A DNA stretch of 64,000 nt from an uncultured Tateyamaria sp. (GTDB lineage Bacteria > Pseudomonadota > Alphaproteobacteria > Rhodobacterales > Rhodobacteraceae). Of the stretch, positions 34,041 to 40,687 are shown in pieces. Position numbers and translations under genes: made by a program. Location: the NCBI GenBank assembly GCA_947501275.1, contig CANMVD010000006.1, forward strand, positions 62,001 to 126,000, read 5' to 3'. Positions within the stretch are counted from its first letter, which is position 1, and each line of letters starts with the position of its first letter. The notes beneath the pieces are model-generated. The model ran no database searches. It was not told where the DNA came from and worked only from the letters and a program-made list of their open reading frames with translations.

Positions 34041-34319
34041 TTACAGCGCATCATGACCGTTCATGTACATCATGCCAAAGCCGCCAATCATCACAATGTG
34101 ACGCAGTCCGGTCACTGCGCCGATCAGCGCAATCAGGATCAGCGTCATCTGGCGCCCAAGGAAAGCACCGGCCGTTTCACCCAGCGACAGTGCGGGCGCT
34201 GTCAGATTGATCATACCGGGATTCTTGTTTGGGTTGATTTATGCAGGGATCGTCGCTGAAGCCATCACAAGCACCATCACACCGATCAATATGCGGGGAA
34301 TCAGATAGTCTTTGGTCAA
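34041..34319 (-). pseudogene. small membrane-protein gene with in-frame TAA
   Basis: One minus-strand frame reads LTKDYLIPRILIGVMVLVMA, then ATIPA, a TAA at 34239-34241, INPNKNPGMINLTAPALSLG, and a second hydrophobic part, QMTLILIALIGAVTGLRHIV then MIGGFGMMYMNGHDAL, up to TAA 34041-34043. The same frame carries plausible protein on both sides of the stop, with two membrane helices, so this is a broken or truncated small membrane protein. No intact start is visible. A restart at the ATG after the stop is possible. Family not identified. Confidence 0.55.
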
Positions 34320-34418
34320 GGTGATTGTCTTGTTCCAGTTGAGGTGTCTTGCATCCTTTTTTGAGCTTAGAATTGACGATTGTATATTTGACAAACCCGA
34401 ACTGCAAAGCGATGTTCG

Positions 34419-34532
34419 GGTTGCGGTAGCTTAACTGGATAGAGCGCTAGCGGTGCCCGGCCTCTCGGTCTTCAGAATAGGGCGGTGAGAAAAACCGTAG
34501 GAGGTGCGGGTTCGAATCCCGACCCGCGATCA
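34419..34532 (+). tRNA. tRNA-like element with enlarged anticodon arm (probably defective)
   Basis: Near-cloverleaf parts can be paired by eye. Acceptor GGTTGCGG (34419-34426) pairs with CCGCGATC (34524-34531) with two G-U pairs. The D-arm is TAGCTTAACTGGATAGAGC (34427-34445). The T-arm is CGGG-TTCGAAT-CCCG (34507-34521). The anticodon arm is abnormal: CTA-G-CGGT (34447-34454) pairs with ACCGTAG (34494-34500) around 39 extra bases that contain GCCC/GGGC arms (34455-34458, 34480-34483). Two unpaired bases separate the T-stem and acceptor, and no CCA is encoded. Either a decayed tRNA with an insertion or an unusual tRNA-like RNA; no anticodon is assigned. Confidence 0.4.
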
Positions 34533-34661
34533 ATTGTCTTTTTTGGCGTCCGGCTTTTGCTTCACCAGCTTGCCCAGCTTTTCGTTGAACTTCGCCTCGT
34601 CGTCGTCCGCGCCAAGTTCGCGGGCGGCTTCTTTGAAGCGGTCGAGTTGTTGTTTAGACAT
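34530..34661 (-). CDS. 43-aa charged small protein at the end of a Panacea/toxin-like operon
   Basis: Encodes MSKQQLDRFKEAARELGADD then DEAKFNEKLGKLVKQKPDAKKDN, a highly charged, probably helical peptide of 43 residues. Its ATG (34661) overlaps the stop of the RelE/ParE-like gene by eight bases (34654-34661), strong evidence for translational coupling. Its own stop abuts the 3' end of the tRNA-like element on the other strand. Family uncertain. It could be an accessory or antitoxin-like component of the operon (inference). Confidence 0.7.
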   Translation of the reverse strand: MSKQQLDRFKEAARELGADDDEAKFNEKLGKLVKQKPDAKKDN

Positions 34662-34947
34662 CTGCAACCTTCAAGCCGTGGACGATGACTTCCCCTTCAT
34701 CATAGGAATACAGCAACCAGAGATCAGTTGTCCCGGCAAGCTCGTCACCCTGGAATACCAGCAAGACATTCTTTGCTCTATCATCAGGAGTCGCAGGGGT
34801 GCCAATTTCAGGCGTCCGTGCCAAGATCCACTCAACTCCCATCAACTGGTCATGGAACCGATGATGTGGATCAGTGAAATCGTCAATTTCCTCTTGAGCA
34901 ACCGCTTCGTAGACGATTGTTCGGTGGGTGGCCCACAAGAACGGCAT
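34654..34947 (-). CDS. RelE/ParE-like candidate toxin (97 aa)
   Basis: A 97-residue protein. The central part WILARTPEIGTPATPDDRAK and the C-terminal strands LWLLYSYDEGEVIVHGLKV follow the RelE/ParE pattern, where a helix leading to N-P-x-x-G is followed by a strand hairpin with Y-x-x-D-x-x-V-x-V-x-x-L. The N-terminal VYEAVAQEEIDDFTDPHHRF looks helical. It starts 11 bases after the Panacea gene stop and overlaps the 43-aa gene. The toxin role is inferred from fold resemblance and from pairing with a Panacea protein, a known hyperpromiscuous antitoxin domain. Confidence 0.55.
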   Translation of the reverse strand: MPFLWATHRTIVYEAVAQEEIDDFTDPHHRFHDQLMGVEWILARTPEIGTPATPDDRAKNVLLVFQGDELAGTTDLWLLYSYDEGEVIVHGLKVADV

Positions 34948-34958
34948 TGGATTTGCCC

Positions 34959-35486
34959 TTAAGCTGCTTCTTCGACTTTGATTAGACCTCTAGCCCAAGC
35001 CCTTACTTCTTCTGTAATTGGACCACGCTCAGACACCAAGGTAGCATACAGCGGAATTTCTTCGCCGTCATCAGCAGCGCTCCAGATAATGTCGTGGGTC
35101 ATCTCGCTTATCGCGTTGGCAGTATATCCAAGCACCGCTGACAAGACTGTTCTCGCCAGCTCCTTCTCATCTTCGGACAGTTTCGCTTGATCTGGCTCTT
35201 CAAGGGAAACAAACTTACGCGAATCGTATTTCCCGGATGGCTCTCTAACGTGCAGTTTGCCCTCTGCTTTCAGTTCTTCGATGGTCGCGAGAATATGAAA
35301 GGGAACTGGCCCCATCTTCCTTTTAACGTAAGCCTCGCTAGTAATTGAAGCGCCAGATGCGCGGAATGCCGCAACATCCGTGTACCAAAGAGATTTGTTC
35401 AGCCGAATAGCCCCCAGCTTGCTTGGATTGTCTTGGCACTCATGCACCATAAAATGCACTAAAGCCTTGAATTTCTCAGTCGCCAT
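34959..35486 (-). CDS. Panacea domain (DUF4065/SocA-like) protein, probable antitoxin
   Basis: A 175-residue protein with the Panacea core: FKALVHFMVHECQDNPSKLG, AIRLNKSLWYTDVAAFRASG, SITSEAYVKRKMGPVP and HDIIWSAADDGEEIPLYATL, the last being the conserved C-terminal block. Panacea proteins neutralise unrelated toxins encoded next to them, and SocA is an adaptor for proteolysis. It is the first of three tightly spaced minus-strand genes, preceded by an imperfect palindrome at 35521-35563. It has no own helix-turn-helix that I can see. Confidence 0.85.
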   Translation of the reverse strand: MATEKFKALVHFMVHECQDNPSKLGAIRLNKSLWYTDVAAFRASGASITSEAYVKRKMGPVPFHILATIEELKAEGKLHVREPSGKYDSRKFVSLEEPDQAKLSEDEKELARTVLSAVLGYTANAISEMTHDIIWSAADDGEEIPLYATLVSERGPITEEVRAWARGLIKVEEAA

Positions 35487-35520
35487 GATTGTCTCACCAC
35501 TCTACTTTGCTCGGAGCGTC

Positions 35521-35563
35521 TTATGCGCCCTTGTCAAGTCAAGGTAACACTTGACACGCATAA
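35521..35563 (-). promoter_or_regulatory. imperfect palindrome upstream of the Panacea operon
   Basis: TTATGCG (35521-35527) and TGTCAAGT (35532-35539) are matched in inverted order by ACTTGACA (35549-35556) and CGCATAA (35557-35563). This gives 15-base arms with a 4-base bulge and a 9-base centre. It lies 35-77 bases before the Panacea ATG, where an autoregulated toxin-antitoxin promoter would be. No protein with an obvious DNA-binding motif is encoded by the operon, so the binder is unknown. Confidence 0.6.
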
Positions 35564-35606
35564 TTTCCATAGCAAGTTGCGGAATGTTTCCGTTGTGTTC
35601 TGCGGC

Positions 35607-35638
35607 ATTGACGCAAAGGTAGCTAACTCTGCGTCAAT
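35607..35638 (-). terminator. hairpin at the 3' end of the transposase gene
   Basis: ATTGACGCA (35607-35615) and TGCGTCAAT (35630-35638) are perfect 9-bp arms around a 14-base loop, at the stop codon of the transposase. Could terminate the transposase transcript or be part of the insertion-sequence end. No long T-run is present. Confidence 0.45.
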
Positions 35639-36594
35639 CACAGGTATGTCAATCGCTTTCCAACAACGCTTTGCAGGGCGATTTGACCCCGCTCGGCATC
35701 ATCCACACCTTTCGCAATCCGGTTGTTGTACCGAAAATCAAACTCCGCTGCATAGCGGTGCAGGTGCTGTTTGCCACAGTGCTGATACACGCCCTTCATG
35801 CCGCGCTTAAAGATACTGTAGAAGCCCTCAACCGTGTTGGTGTGCATCTCGCGATCCTCAAGGTTCACGTACTCACCGGCGCTGTGGTTGGTCCAGCCGT
35901 GGGCGTCAAACACCTTGCCTGCGCCGATGCCCTGATACTGGCTGGCTTCGTCGGTTATGACATACGCCTCTTTGGCGATGTTCTCTTGCAGGATCGGGAT
36001 AAGTGTAGACTTCTTAAGGTCGTCAATGACGATGGACTTGGCGCGCTTGGTCGTGCGATCCACCAGTGTAAGCATTTTCATCTTGTGTGAACCGCCACGG
36101 GCTTTCGGATGCTTGGTCACACCCGGTTCTTTGCCAATGAAAGTCTCATCAACCTCAACGATACCACCATCGCCACCAAAGCCCGCCAGAGCGCCATCAC
36201 GCATGCACTCACGGATGCGGTGTGTTAGAAACCATGCAGACTTATAGGTGATACCCAGAACGCGGTGCAGTTGGTGGCTGCTGATACCTTTCTTGCTGGA
36301 TACCATGAGGTGAATGGCTTGCAGCCAAAGGTGCAGAGGCAGGTGGCTTTCCTCGAAGATCGTACCTTTGCGCACTGTGAATTGCTTGCGGCACTCGCGG
36401 CACTTCCACAGACCAAAGCGCTCTTTGCCTTCTGGGTTCTTTTTGCTGGGCTTGGTGCGGACGCCTTCCAGTTTGTACGCGCGATCCACAACGCCGCAGT
36501 GAGGACATACAGGCCCACTAGCCCACAGCATGGCTTCAACGTGCGCAAAAGCTGCGGCTTCGTCGTGCATGAATTTAGCGGACAGAACAGACAT
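35638..36594 (-). CDS. IS1595-family transposase (ISXO2-like DDE)
   Basis: A 318-residue transposase. The N-terminal zinc ribbon has CPHCG at about 31-35 and CRECRKQFTVRKGTIFEES at about 65-83. A helical region follows (LHLWLQAIHLMVSSKKGISS), then the ISXO2-like catalytic domain with VEVDETFIGKEP at about 147-158, VITDEASQY at about 215-223 and the C-terminal NTVEGFYSIFKRGMKG and HRYAAEFDFRYNNR. Length and motifs look intact. GAGGAAA precedes ATG 36594. It probably transposes by cut-and-paste. Nearby pseudogenes suggest a transfer-prone region. Confidence 0.92.
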   Translation of the reverse strand: MSVLSAKFMHDEAAAFAHVEAMLWASGPVCPHCGVVDRAYKLEGVRTKPSKKNPEGKERFGLWKCRECRKQFTVRKGTIFEESHLPLHLWLQAIHLMVSSKKGISSHQLHRVLGITYKSAWFLTHRIRECMRDGALAGFGGDGGIVEVDETFIGKEPGVTKHPKARGGSHKMKMLTLVDRTTKRAKSIVIDDLKKSTLIPILQENIAKEAYVITDEASQYQGIGAGKVFDAHGWTNHSAGEYVNLEDREMHTNTVEGFYSIFKRGMKGVYQHCGKQHLHRYAAEFDFRYNNRIAKGVDDAERGQIALQSVVGKRLTYL

Positions 36595-36663
36595 TGTGAT
36601 TTCCTCTAACTCTATGAGTTATATTTAGGAATCTCGCGTGGGTTTGTCAAATATATAATCGCC

Positions 36664-37419
36664 TTAGAATTTGCCGGAATTGCCCCAGCTTTCGCGCGGG
36701 CCGATCTGCTCTTCATTCATCCAATGTTCGACAATGTGGCCGTCCGCAACGCGGTATAGATCGAAAACCGCGATCTCGTGGCCTTCCGCGTGCCGTTTGC
36801 CGTAGGTCACCACAAAGTCACCCTGCCCCATGAGATGGAACAGCATTTCATATCGGCCGGCTTTGGCAGAGGAATGCCACGTCGCCAAACCGTCCCGCCC
36901 TGCTGGGATACCGGGTCCATGTTGGATCAGATCGTGTGCTACGAATTGGTCTATCCGCTCCACCCTGCGCTCTTGACGGATCTGTTTGGTGTACTCCAGT
37001 ACGCGGGCCTTGTTGGCAGCCGTGTCTGCAGACAGATCAATCTGTGTAGGACCACCAACCATGTCAGTGTCCGGCACAAAGGGTGCGATCGTGTCCCAAT
37101 GTTCAAGGATCAGACCATCAGGGTCGGTATAGAACATGTCCATCGTGACCCACCGCGCCGCTCCGTCATTGAGAGATTGATAGGCGCTGCAAAACACCCA
37201 AGGCCCATCCTCAAAAATCCGCTTGATGGTGATCTCCCGCTTGGGATTGCGATCAACAAAAGGTTCAAAAAACGCCAAGAACCCTTTTACCCCATCACCC
37301 ACGCCCGTCGAATGCTGGGTATAGCGATGTCCTGTGCAAGCCTCGACCGCAACGCGCGCATTTCCGCCCGCGATACCTTCGAGATAGATGCGCCGAACAT
37401 TATCCAATCCCTGTCCCAT
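36664..37419 (-). CDS. tandem SnoaL/NTF2-like protein
   Basis: A 251-residue protein from ATG 37419, with GGAGG at the right spacing for this ATG and too close to the one at 37422. It consists of two NTF2-like units. The first has RIYLEGIAGGNARVAVEACT, YTQHSTGVGDG and the F-D-G-P-W-V type strand. The second starts at about residue 137 with ARVLEYTKQIRQERRVERID, then DLIQHGPGIPAGRDGLATWH and FDLYRVADGHIVEHWMNEEQ. The Y/I-Q-H-x-x-G and H-W motifs are typical of SnoaL-like proteins. Its role is unknown; such cone folds act as isomerases, hydrolases or binding proteins. Confidence 0.82.
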   Translation of the reverse strand: MGQGLDNVRRIYLEGIAGGNARVAVEACTGHRYTQHSTGVGDGVKGFLAFFEPFVDRNPKREITIKRIFEDGPWVFCSAYQSLNDGAARWVTMDMFYTDPDGLILEHWDTIAPFVPDTDMVGGPTQIDLSADTAANKARVLEYTKQIRQERRVERIDQFVAHDLIQHGPGIPAGRDGLATWHSSAKAGRYEMLFHLMGQGDFVVTYGKRHAEGHEIAVFDLYRVADGHIVEHWMNEEQIGPRESWGNSGKF

Positions 37420-37431
37420 CATCGCCTCCGT

Positions 37432-37929
37432 TTATGAGCGGCCATGATAGGCTTGGCTGACGGCAAAACTGTCCTCAAACCAATGCCAGAGCACCACTTG
37501 TCCATCCCTGACCTTGGCGCGCAGTGCGAACGTGAAGGTACCAATCTCCTGACCCGAATGGGGAGTGATGCCATTCATGACGCCAAAGACAGCAACCGTG
37601 TCACCGGAGGCAAACGCATCGGTATTTTCCCATTGGGTCGTTTTCAGGTTAGCCCCGAAGACGCCCAGAAACTCAAAGATTGCGTCCTTGCCGACGGTTT
37701 CGCCAATCCAGGGCAACGTGCCGTCGCCTTCGTTGTGCCAGACCATGTCGTCCGCCATTAGGGTGGACATTTGTTCCATGTCTCCGCTGCCCATTGCGCC
37801 CATAAAGGCCATGACAGTGTCAAAGCTTGCCTGTGAAACGGGGTCCATTGTCTGCGCTCCTGCTTGGGTTCCAAGGATGATCGCAAGGGCTGTGCCAAAC
37901 GATGTCTTCATAAGTGTTCTGCGGTTCAT
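37432..37929 (-). CDS. exported SnoaL-like protein with twin-arginine-type signal
   Basis: A 165-residue protein. The N-terminus MNRRTLMKTSFGTALAIILG contains N-R-R-T-L-M-K, close to the Tat consensus, with cleavage probable at QAGAQ (about 26). The mature part is one SnoaL-like cone fold: FDTVMAFMGAMGSGDMEQMS, MADDMVWHNEGDG, IFEFLGVFGANLKTT and VLWHWFEDSFA. Its ATG overlaps the stop of the small ORF at 37926-38081 (ATGA). It lies 12 bases upstream of the tandem SnoaL gene, so this is one operon. Confidence 0.8.
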   Translation of the reverse strand: MNRRTLMKTSFGTALAIILGTQAGAQTMDPVSQASFDTVMAFMGAMGSGDMEQMSTLMADDMVWHNEGDGTLPWIGETVGKDAIFEFLGVFGANLKTTQWENTDAFASGDTVAVFGVMNGITPHSGQEIGTFTFALRAKVRDGQVVLWHWFEDSFAVSQAYHGRS

Positions 37930-38081
37930 TGCGCACTCCTTCGTGTGTGTCTCGGAGAGATGTCGGGGTGTCTGGGGTGATCAGGTAATGTCAACGTCAT
38001 AGCGCTCGGCATCCCGGCCCACCCGGCCAGCGGCAGAGACGCCGCACCGGATGCAAATGCCATAAGTGCTTTGAGCGCCAT
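37926..38081 (-). CDS. 51-aa ORF translationally coupled to the exported SnoaL gene
   Basis: A small ORF with a strong GGAGG 8 bases before its ATG (38081). It encodes MALKALMAFASGAASLPLAG followed by WAGMPSAMTLTLPDHP and a basic tail. The first 23 residues are hydrophobic enough for a signal or membrane segment. The stop overlaps the next ATG as ATGA. It may be a leader peptide for coupling, a real small exported protein, or the remnant of a longer gene. The ribosome site argues that it is translated. Confidence 0.5.
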   Translation of the reverse strand: MALKALMAFASGAASLPLAGWAGMPSAMTLTLPDHPRHPDISPRHTRRSAQ

Positions 38082-38114
38082 GTCATTATCCTCCGTGTGG
38101 TGTCTGGTGTCGGA

Positions 38115-38411
38115 TCAAGCGCCCGAAGCGATATCATCACTCCAATCCAAACTGGGGTTTTCGCGGAATGCGAAGCGTTCCAGATGGCTCGTTGTGATCG
38201 TCACGACTTGGCGCAGGTGCAAGGCGCTATCGGCGCTTGCGACAAGATCAAGCTGCGTGTCACTTGCCGTCATCGCGCACCGACCGAAGTGGAATTGCAC
38301 CCATCCTCGGGTGTCATCGCAATCAGCTGCAACCTTGCGACCAAAGTGATGGCAAAGTGCTTTAAGGTAGCGGCGCGCGCGCGGAGTCTTGAATGTGGTG
38401 GTCGTTTGCAT
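38115..38411 (-). CDS. DUF2218 family protein
   Basis: A 98-residue protein from ATG 38411, preceded by AAGG at 9 bases. It opens MQTTTTFKTPRARRYLKALC, then HHFGRKVAADCDDTRGWVQF and FGRCAMTASDTQLDLVASA, then LRQVVTITTSHLERFAFRE, the whole DUF2218 pattern. Function unknown; some homologues are annotated by association with siderophore or redox genes. First gene of the DUF2218-ORF51-SnoaL-SnoaL operon and divergent from the LysR gene at 38598. Confidence 0.85.
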   Translation of the reverse strand: MQTTTTFKTPRARRYLKALCHHFGRKVAADCDDTRGWVQFHFGRCAMTASDTQLDLVASADSALHLRQVVTITTSHLERFAFRENPSLDWSDDIASGA

Positions 38412-38597
38412 GACATGCATCCTTGACTGTTGGACGCCACAGATAAGGCCAATGGAACGCGCGCTGAATGCGCTCATTTCCGAAGTCATTGTTCGGACTG
38501 TCGGAACAGTGCACGCTGGCAGTCTCACAGGCTCTCCGCTAAATATCATTCCGCCAAACCCACCAATCGACATCTATTCATTGGAAAAACCGAACAC

Positions 38598-39482
38598 ATG
38601 ATTGACCACCTCAGACAGATGGCCATATTCGCCCGCGTCGTTGACGAGGGGTCGTTTCGGGGTGCTGCGAAGGATTTGGGACTGGCTCCGTCCCGGGTCA
38701 GCGAAACCGTGTCGGAGCTAGAAACCTACCTCGGCACGACGCTGCTCTACCGCACAACCCGCAGAATCGGCCTGACCACCGAAGGACGCATTTTCTATGA
38801 GCGGGTGGTCGAAATGCTGCGCAGCGCCGAGGCTGGGTTAAATGAACTGAACGCCAATACACTGGAACCCGTCGGCGCCCTTCGCATATCGATGCCGGCC
38901 TTTCTCGCAGGTGGCCCGCTGACCAAGGCTGTTGCGGACTTTAGCAAACTGCACTCTGGCGTTGCATTTTCCGTGTTCTATACGGACGCACGGATGCAAT
39001 TGATCGAAGACGGTCTGGATCTCAGCATTCGTGTGGGATGGCTCGACGACAGCACGATGATGTCTCGCAAATTGGCAACAGGGCAGCGGCATCTGGTAGT
39101 TGGCACTGATTATGCCGATGGCCGCGATGCCCCGAAACGCCTCGGCGACATGGAGGATTGGGATTGGATTCGCTTTCGCATGCGCCCGGACGGGACAGAG
39201 ATGACGTCACCCTCAGGCAAAGTTGAGCAGGTTATCGGCAATGCCCAGATCGAGGTGGATAGTATCGAAGCGGTCTATCACTTGTGCACCCAGAATGTTG
39301 GCGCGGCGGTCCTGCCTTCGTTTCTCGCAGAAAAAGGTGTGGCCGATGGCAAACTGGTCCGGCTCTTGCCGGAATGGTCGCTCGACCCGTTGGGTATCTA
39401 CGCCGTATGGCCTGACAAATCCCGGCGAGAAAGTTTGACGCTGATGTTCGTGCGTTTTTTGGCTGATCAGAGCCTGTGCTAG
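38598..39482 (+). CDS. LysR-family transcriptional regulator
   Basis: A 294-residue regulator from ATG 38598. The helix-turn-helix is at 1-60: MAIFARVVDEGSFRGAAKDL, GLAPSRVSETVSELETYLG and TLLYRTTRRIGLTTEG. The effector domain runs from about 90 (VGALRISMPAFLAGGPLTKA) to the C-terminus. It belongs to the DmlR-like subgroup judged by the spacing of RxSRxGLTxxG-like residues. It probably controls the divergent DUF2218/SnoaL operon across a 186-base gap (inference). Confidence 0.88.
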   Translation: MIDHLRQMAIFARVVDEGSFRGAAKDLGLAPSRVSETVSELETYLGTTLLYRTTRRIGLTTEGRIFYERVVEMLRSAEAGLNELNANTLEPVGALRISMPAFLAGGPLTKAVADFSKLHSGVAFSVFYTDARMQLIEDGLDLSIRVGWLDDSTMMSRKLATGQRHLVVGTDYADGRDAPKRLGDMEDWDWIRFRMRPDGTEMTSPSGKVEQVIGNAQIEVDSIEAVYHLCTQNVGAAVLPSFLAEKGVADGKLVRLLPEWSLDPLGIYAVWPDKSRRESLTLMFVRFLADQSLC

Positions 39483-40687
39483 AGCGTGACGGATTTTGGT
39501 TATTGTGTTTGGACAAACGGTATTGCTGTTCATTCGATCTTCGAAATGCCGCTCCGAAGTCGGGCCGAAGCACTTTCACTTGGATGCCAACACGTCCAAC
39601 TGACAGAAGGCTAAAACCGCCTTACTCTGAAAAAACCTAAAACGCGCACAGAGGAACTTGGGCTTAACTCGAAATTCAGCCGGCAAAACCGGTGCCTGCC
39701 GACCTCGTACATTGCCTTAAGGATCCATAGCGGAAAACTCCCCCGCTGAAACCGGAACAACGCCCCATTTACGACTGGAATACCTTGCTCCAAGGCAATC
39801 ATTTCCACTGCAACTGCCAGTGTCGCAGTCCTTTCAACTTGCACCTGTTCCAGTTTAGGGCTGTCGGTATTACGATGGCATGATCCGCTTTTTGGTCAGC
39901 CAGATTGACGCGACGGGGCCTGCGAGTTGCAGCGTCCGACCTTACGAACCGTTGCGACTGCGTTTGAGCATACAGAGATCTCGGTCGCCGCGAATTCATG
40001 GCAAACCAGAAGGCAGCGCATCAGACGGCCTCAAGCCTCTTCTTCCTTATGGAACCACCCTTGGGAAATACCCTCATCAAGCGCGGGGGAAAGAGGAACT
40101 CACAAAACAAAAATCGCGAACCACTTGTGTAGGGGCAAATCATACGAACTGGCAGCAAAAACTTCGAACGATCTGAACCGGCCTCACAGTTGTATGGCAC
40201 GGGATCGCAACATTGTGTGTCCACGAAGTAAAAACGATGCTCGTCCATTTGTAAGAACCGGGGATCTGAGCCATTTCGGTCGCAATGCACACTGGGCAAC
40301 GTGTTGATCGGTATAGTCGACTTGTTGTGCACCTGAGTGCCGCTGGCAATCGCGCAGTTTGTCTACGTTGGACGCTCACGTGTCATCGCGATCACGATAC
40401 TCTCGATCTTCCTGATCAAAATGCTGCTTTTTCAACTTCTACTGCTCACCGGTGACGTATAAATTGGCTAGCCGTTCCAGAGCCTATCGGCGAGTCCGCT
40501 ACTCTGTCGCGAATGCCGGCGCTTATCTGTTTGAATTCACTGACCCAAAATTAAGTTGCAGATTTCTTGGCTCTCAGCCTTCGCCACGCCAAACTGCGCC
40601 GGGCAGTCCTTGCCGGAATAAGACAGCGGTCATCTGATGGTCTTACCCAAACCATTTGCATTCGGTGTAATTGTATCGGCTAAGTCT
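39483..40687. other. 1.2-kb stretch without a recognisable gene
   Basis: Short ORFs occur in all frames but none has a family match I can see, good ribosome sites or consistent codon use, and they contradict each other. The exception worth noting is the hydrophobic ORF at 40337-40462, listed separately. No inverted repeats typical of an IS end were found. Probably decayed sequence continuing the accessory region. Confidence 0.5.
40337..40462 (+). pseudogene. hydrophobic 41-aa ORF, membrane-protein remnant or small peptide
   Basis: GTG 40337 to TAA 40460-40462 encodes VPLAIAQFVYVGRSRVIAIT followed by ILSIFLIKMLLFQLLLLTGDV. Nearly the whole C-terminal half would be a membrane helix. A stop codon lies directly before the GTG and no ribosome site is seen, so it reads more like the end of a lost membrane-protein gene than a free-standing peptide. 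Confidence 0.3.

Larger units (their letters stand above)
35590..36655 (-). mobile_element. IS1595-family insertion sequence (ends approximate)
   Basis: About 1.07 kb containing one intact transposase gene. I could not fix the inverted repeats. The best candidate outer motif is an inward-facing TTGACA, seen on the left at about 35551-35556 and on the right as TGTCAA at about 36646-36651, but the match beyond it is weak. No direct target duplication was recognised. The bounds given are estimates around the gene. Confidence 0.45.

Noticed and set aside
34447-34500. group I intron in a tRNA anticodon loop
   Set aside because: The insertion is only about 39 bases, far too short for a self-splicing intron.
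34419-34532. selenocysteine tRNA or opal suppressor reading (a CTTCAGA loop is present inside the enlarged arm)
   Set aside because: The local stem has a mismatch and wobbles, the D-arm and acceptor would then be misplaced, and no sel genes are in the window.
35521-35563. left terminal inverted repeat of the IS1595 element
   Set aside because: The palindrome is self-complementary and only TTGACA matches the right flank; it fits better as an operator of the Panacea operon, although the IS end remains unsettled.
39880-40307. overlapping 98- and 126-aa ORFs in the empty 39.5-40.7 kb stretch
   Set aside because: No family pattern, no ribosome sites, and composition like random translation.
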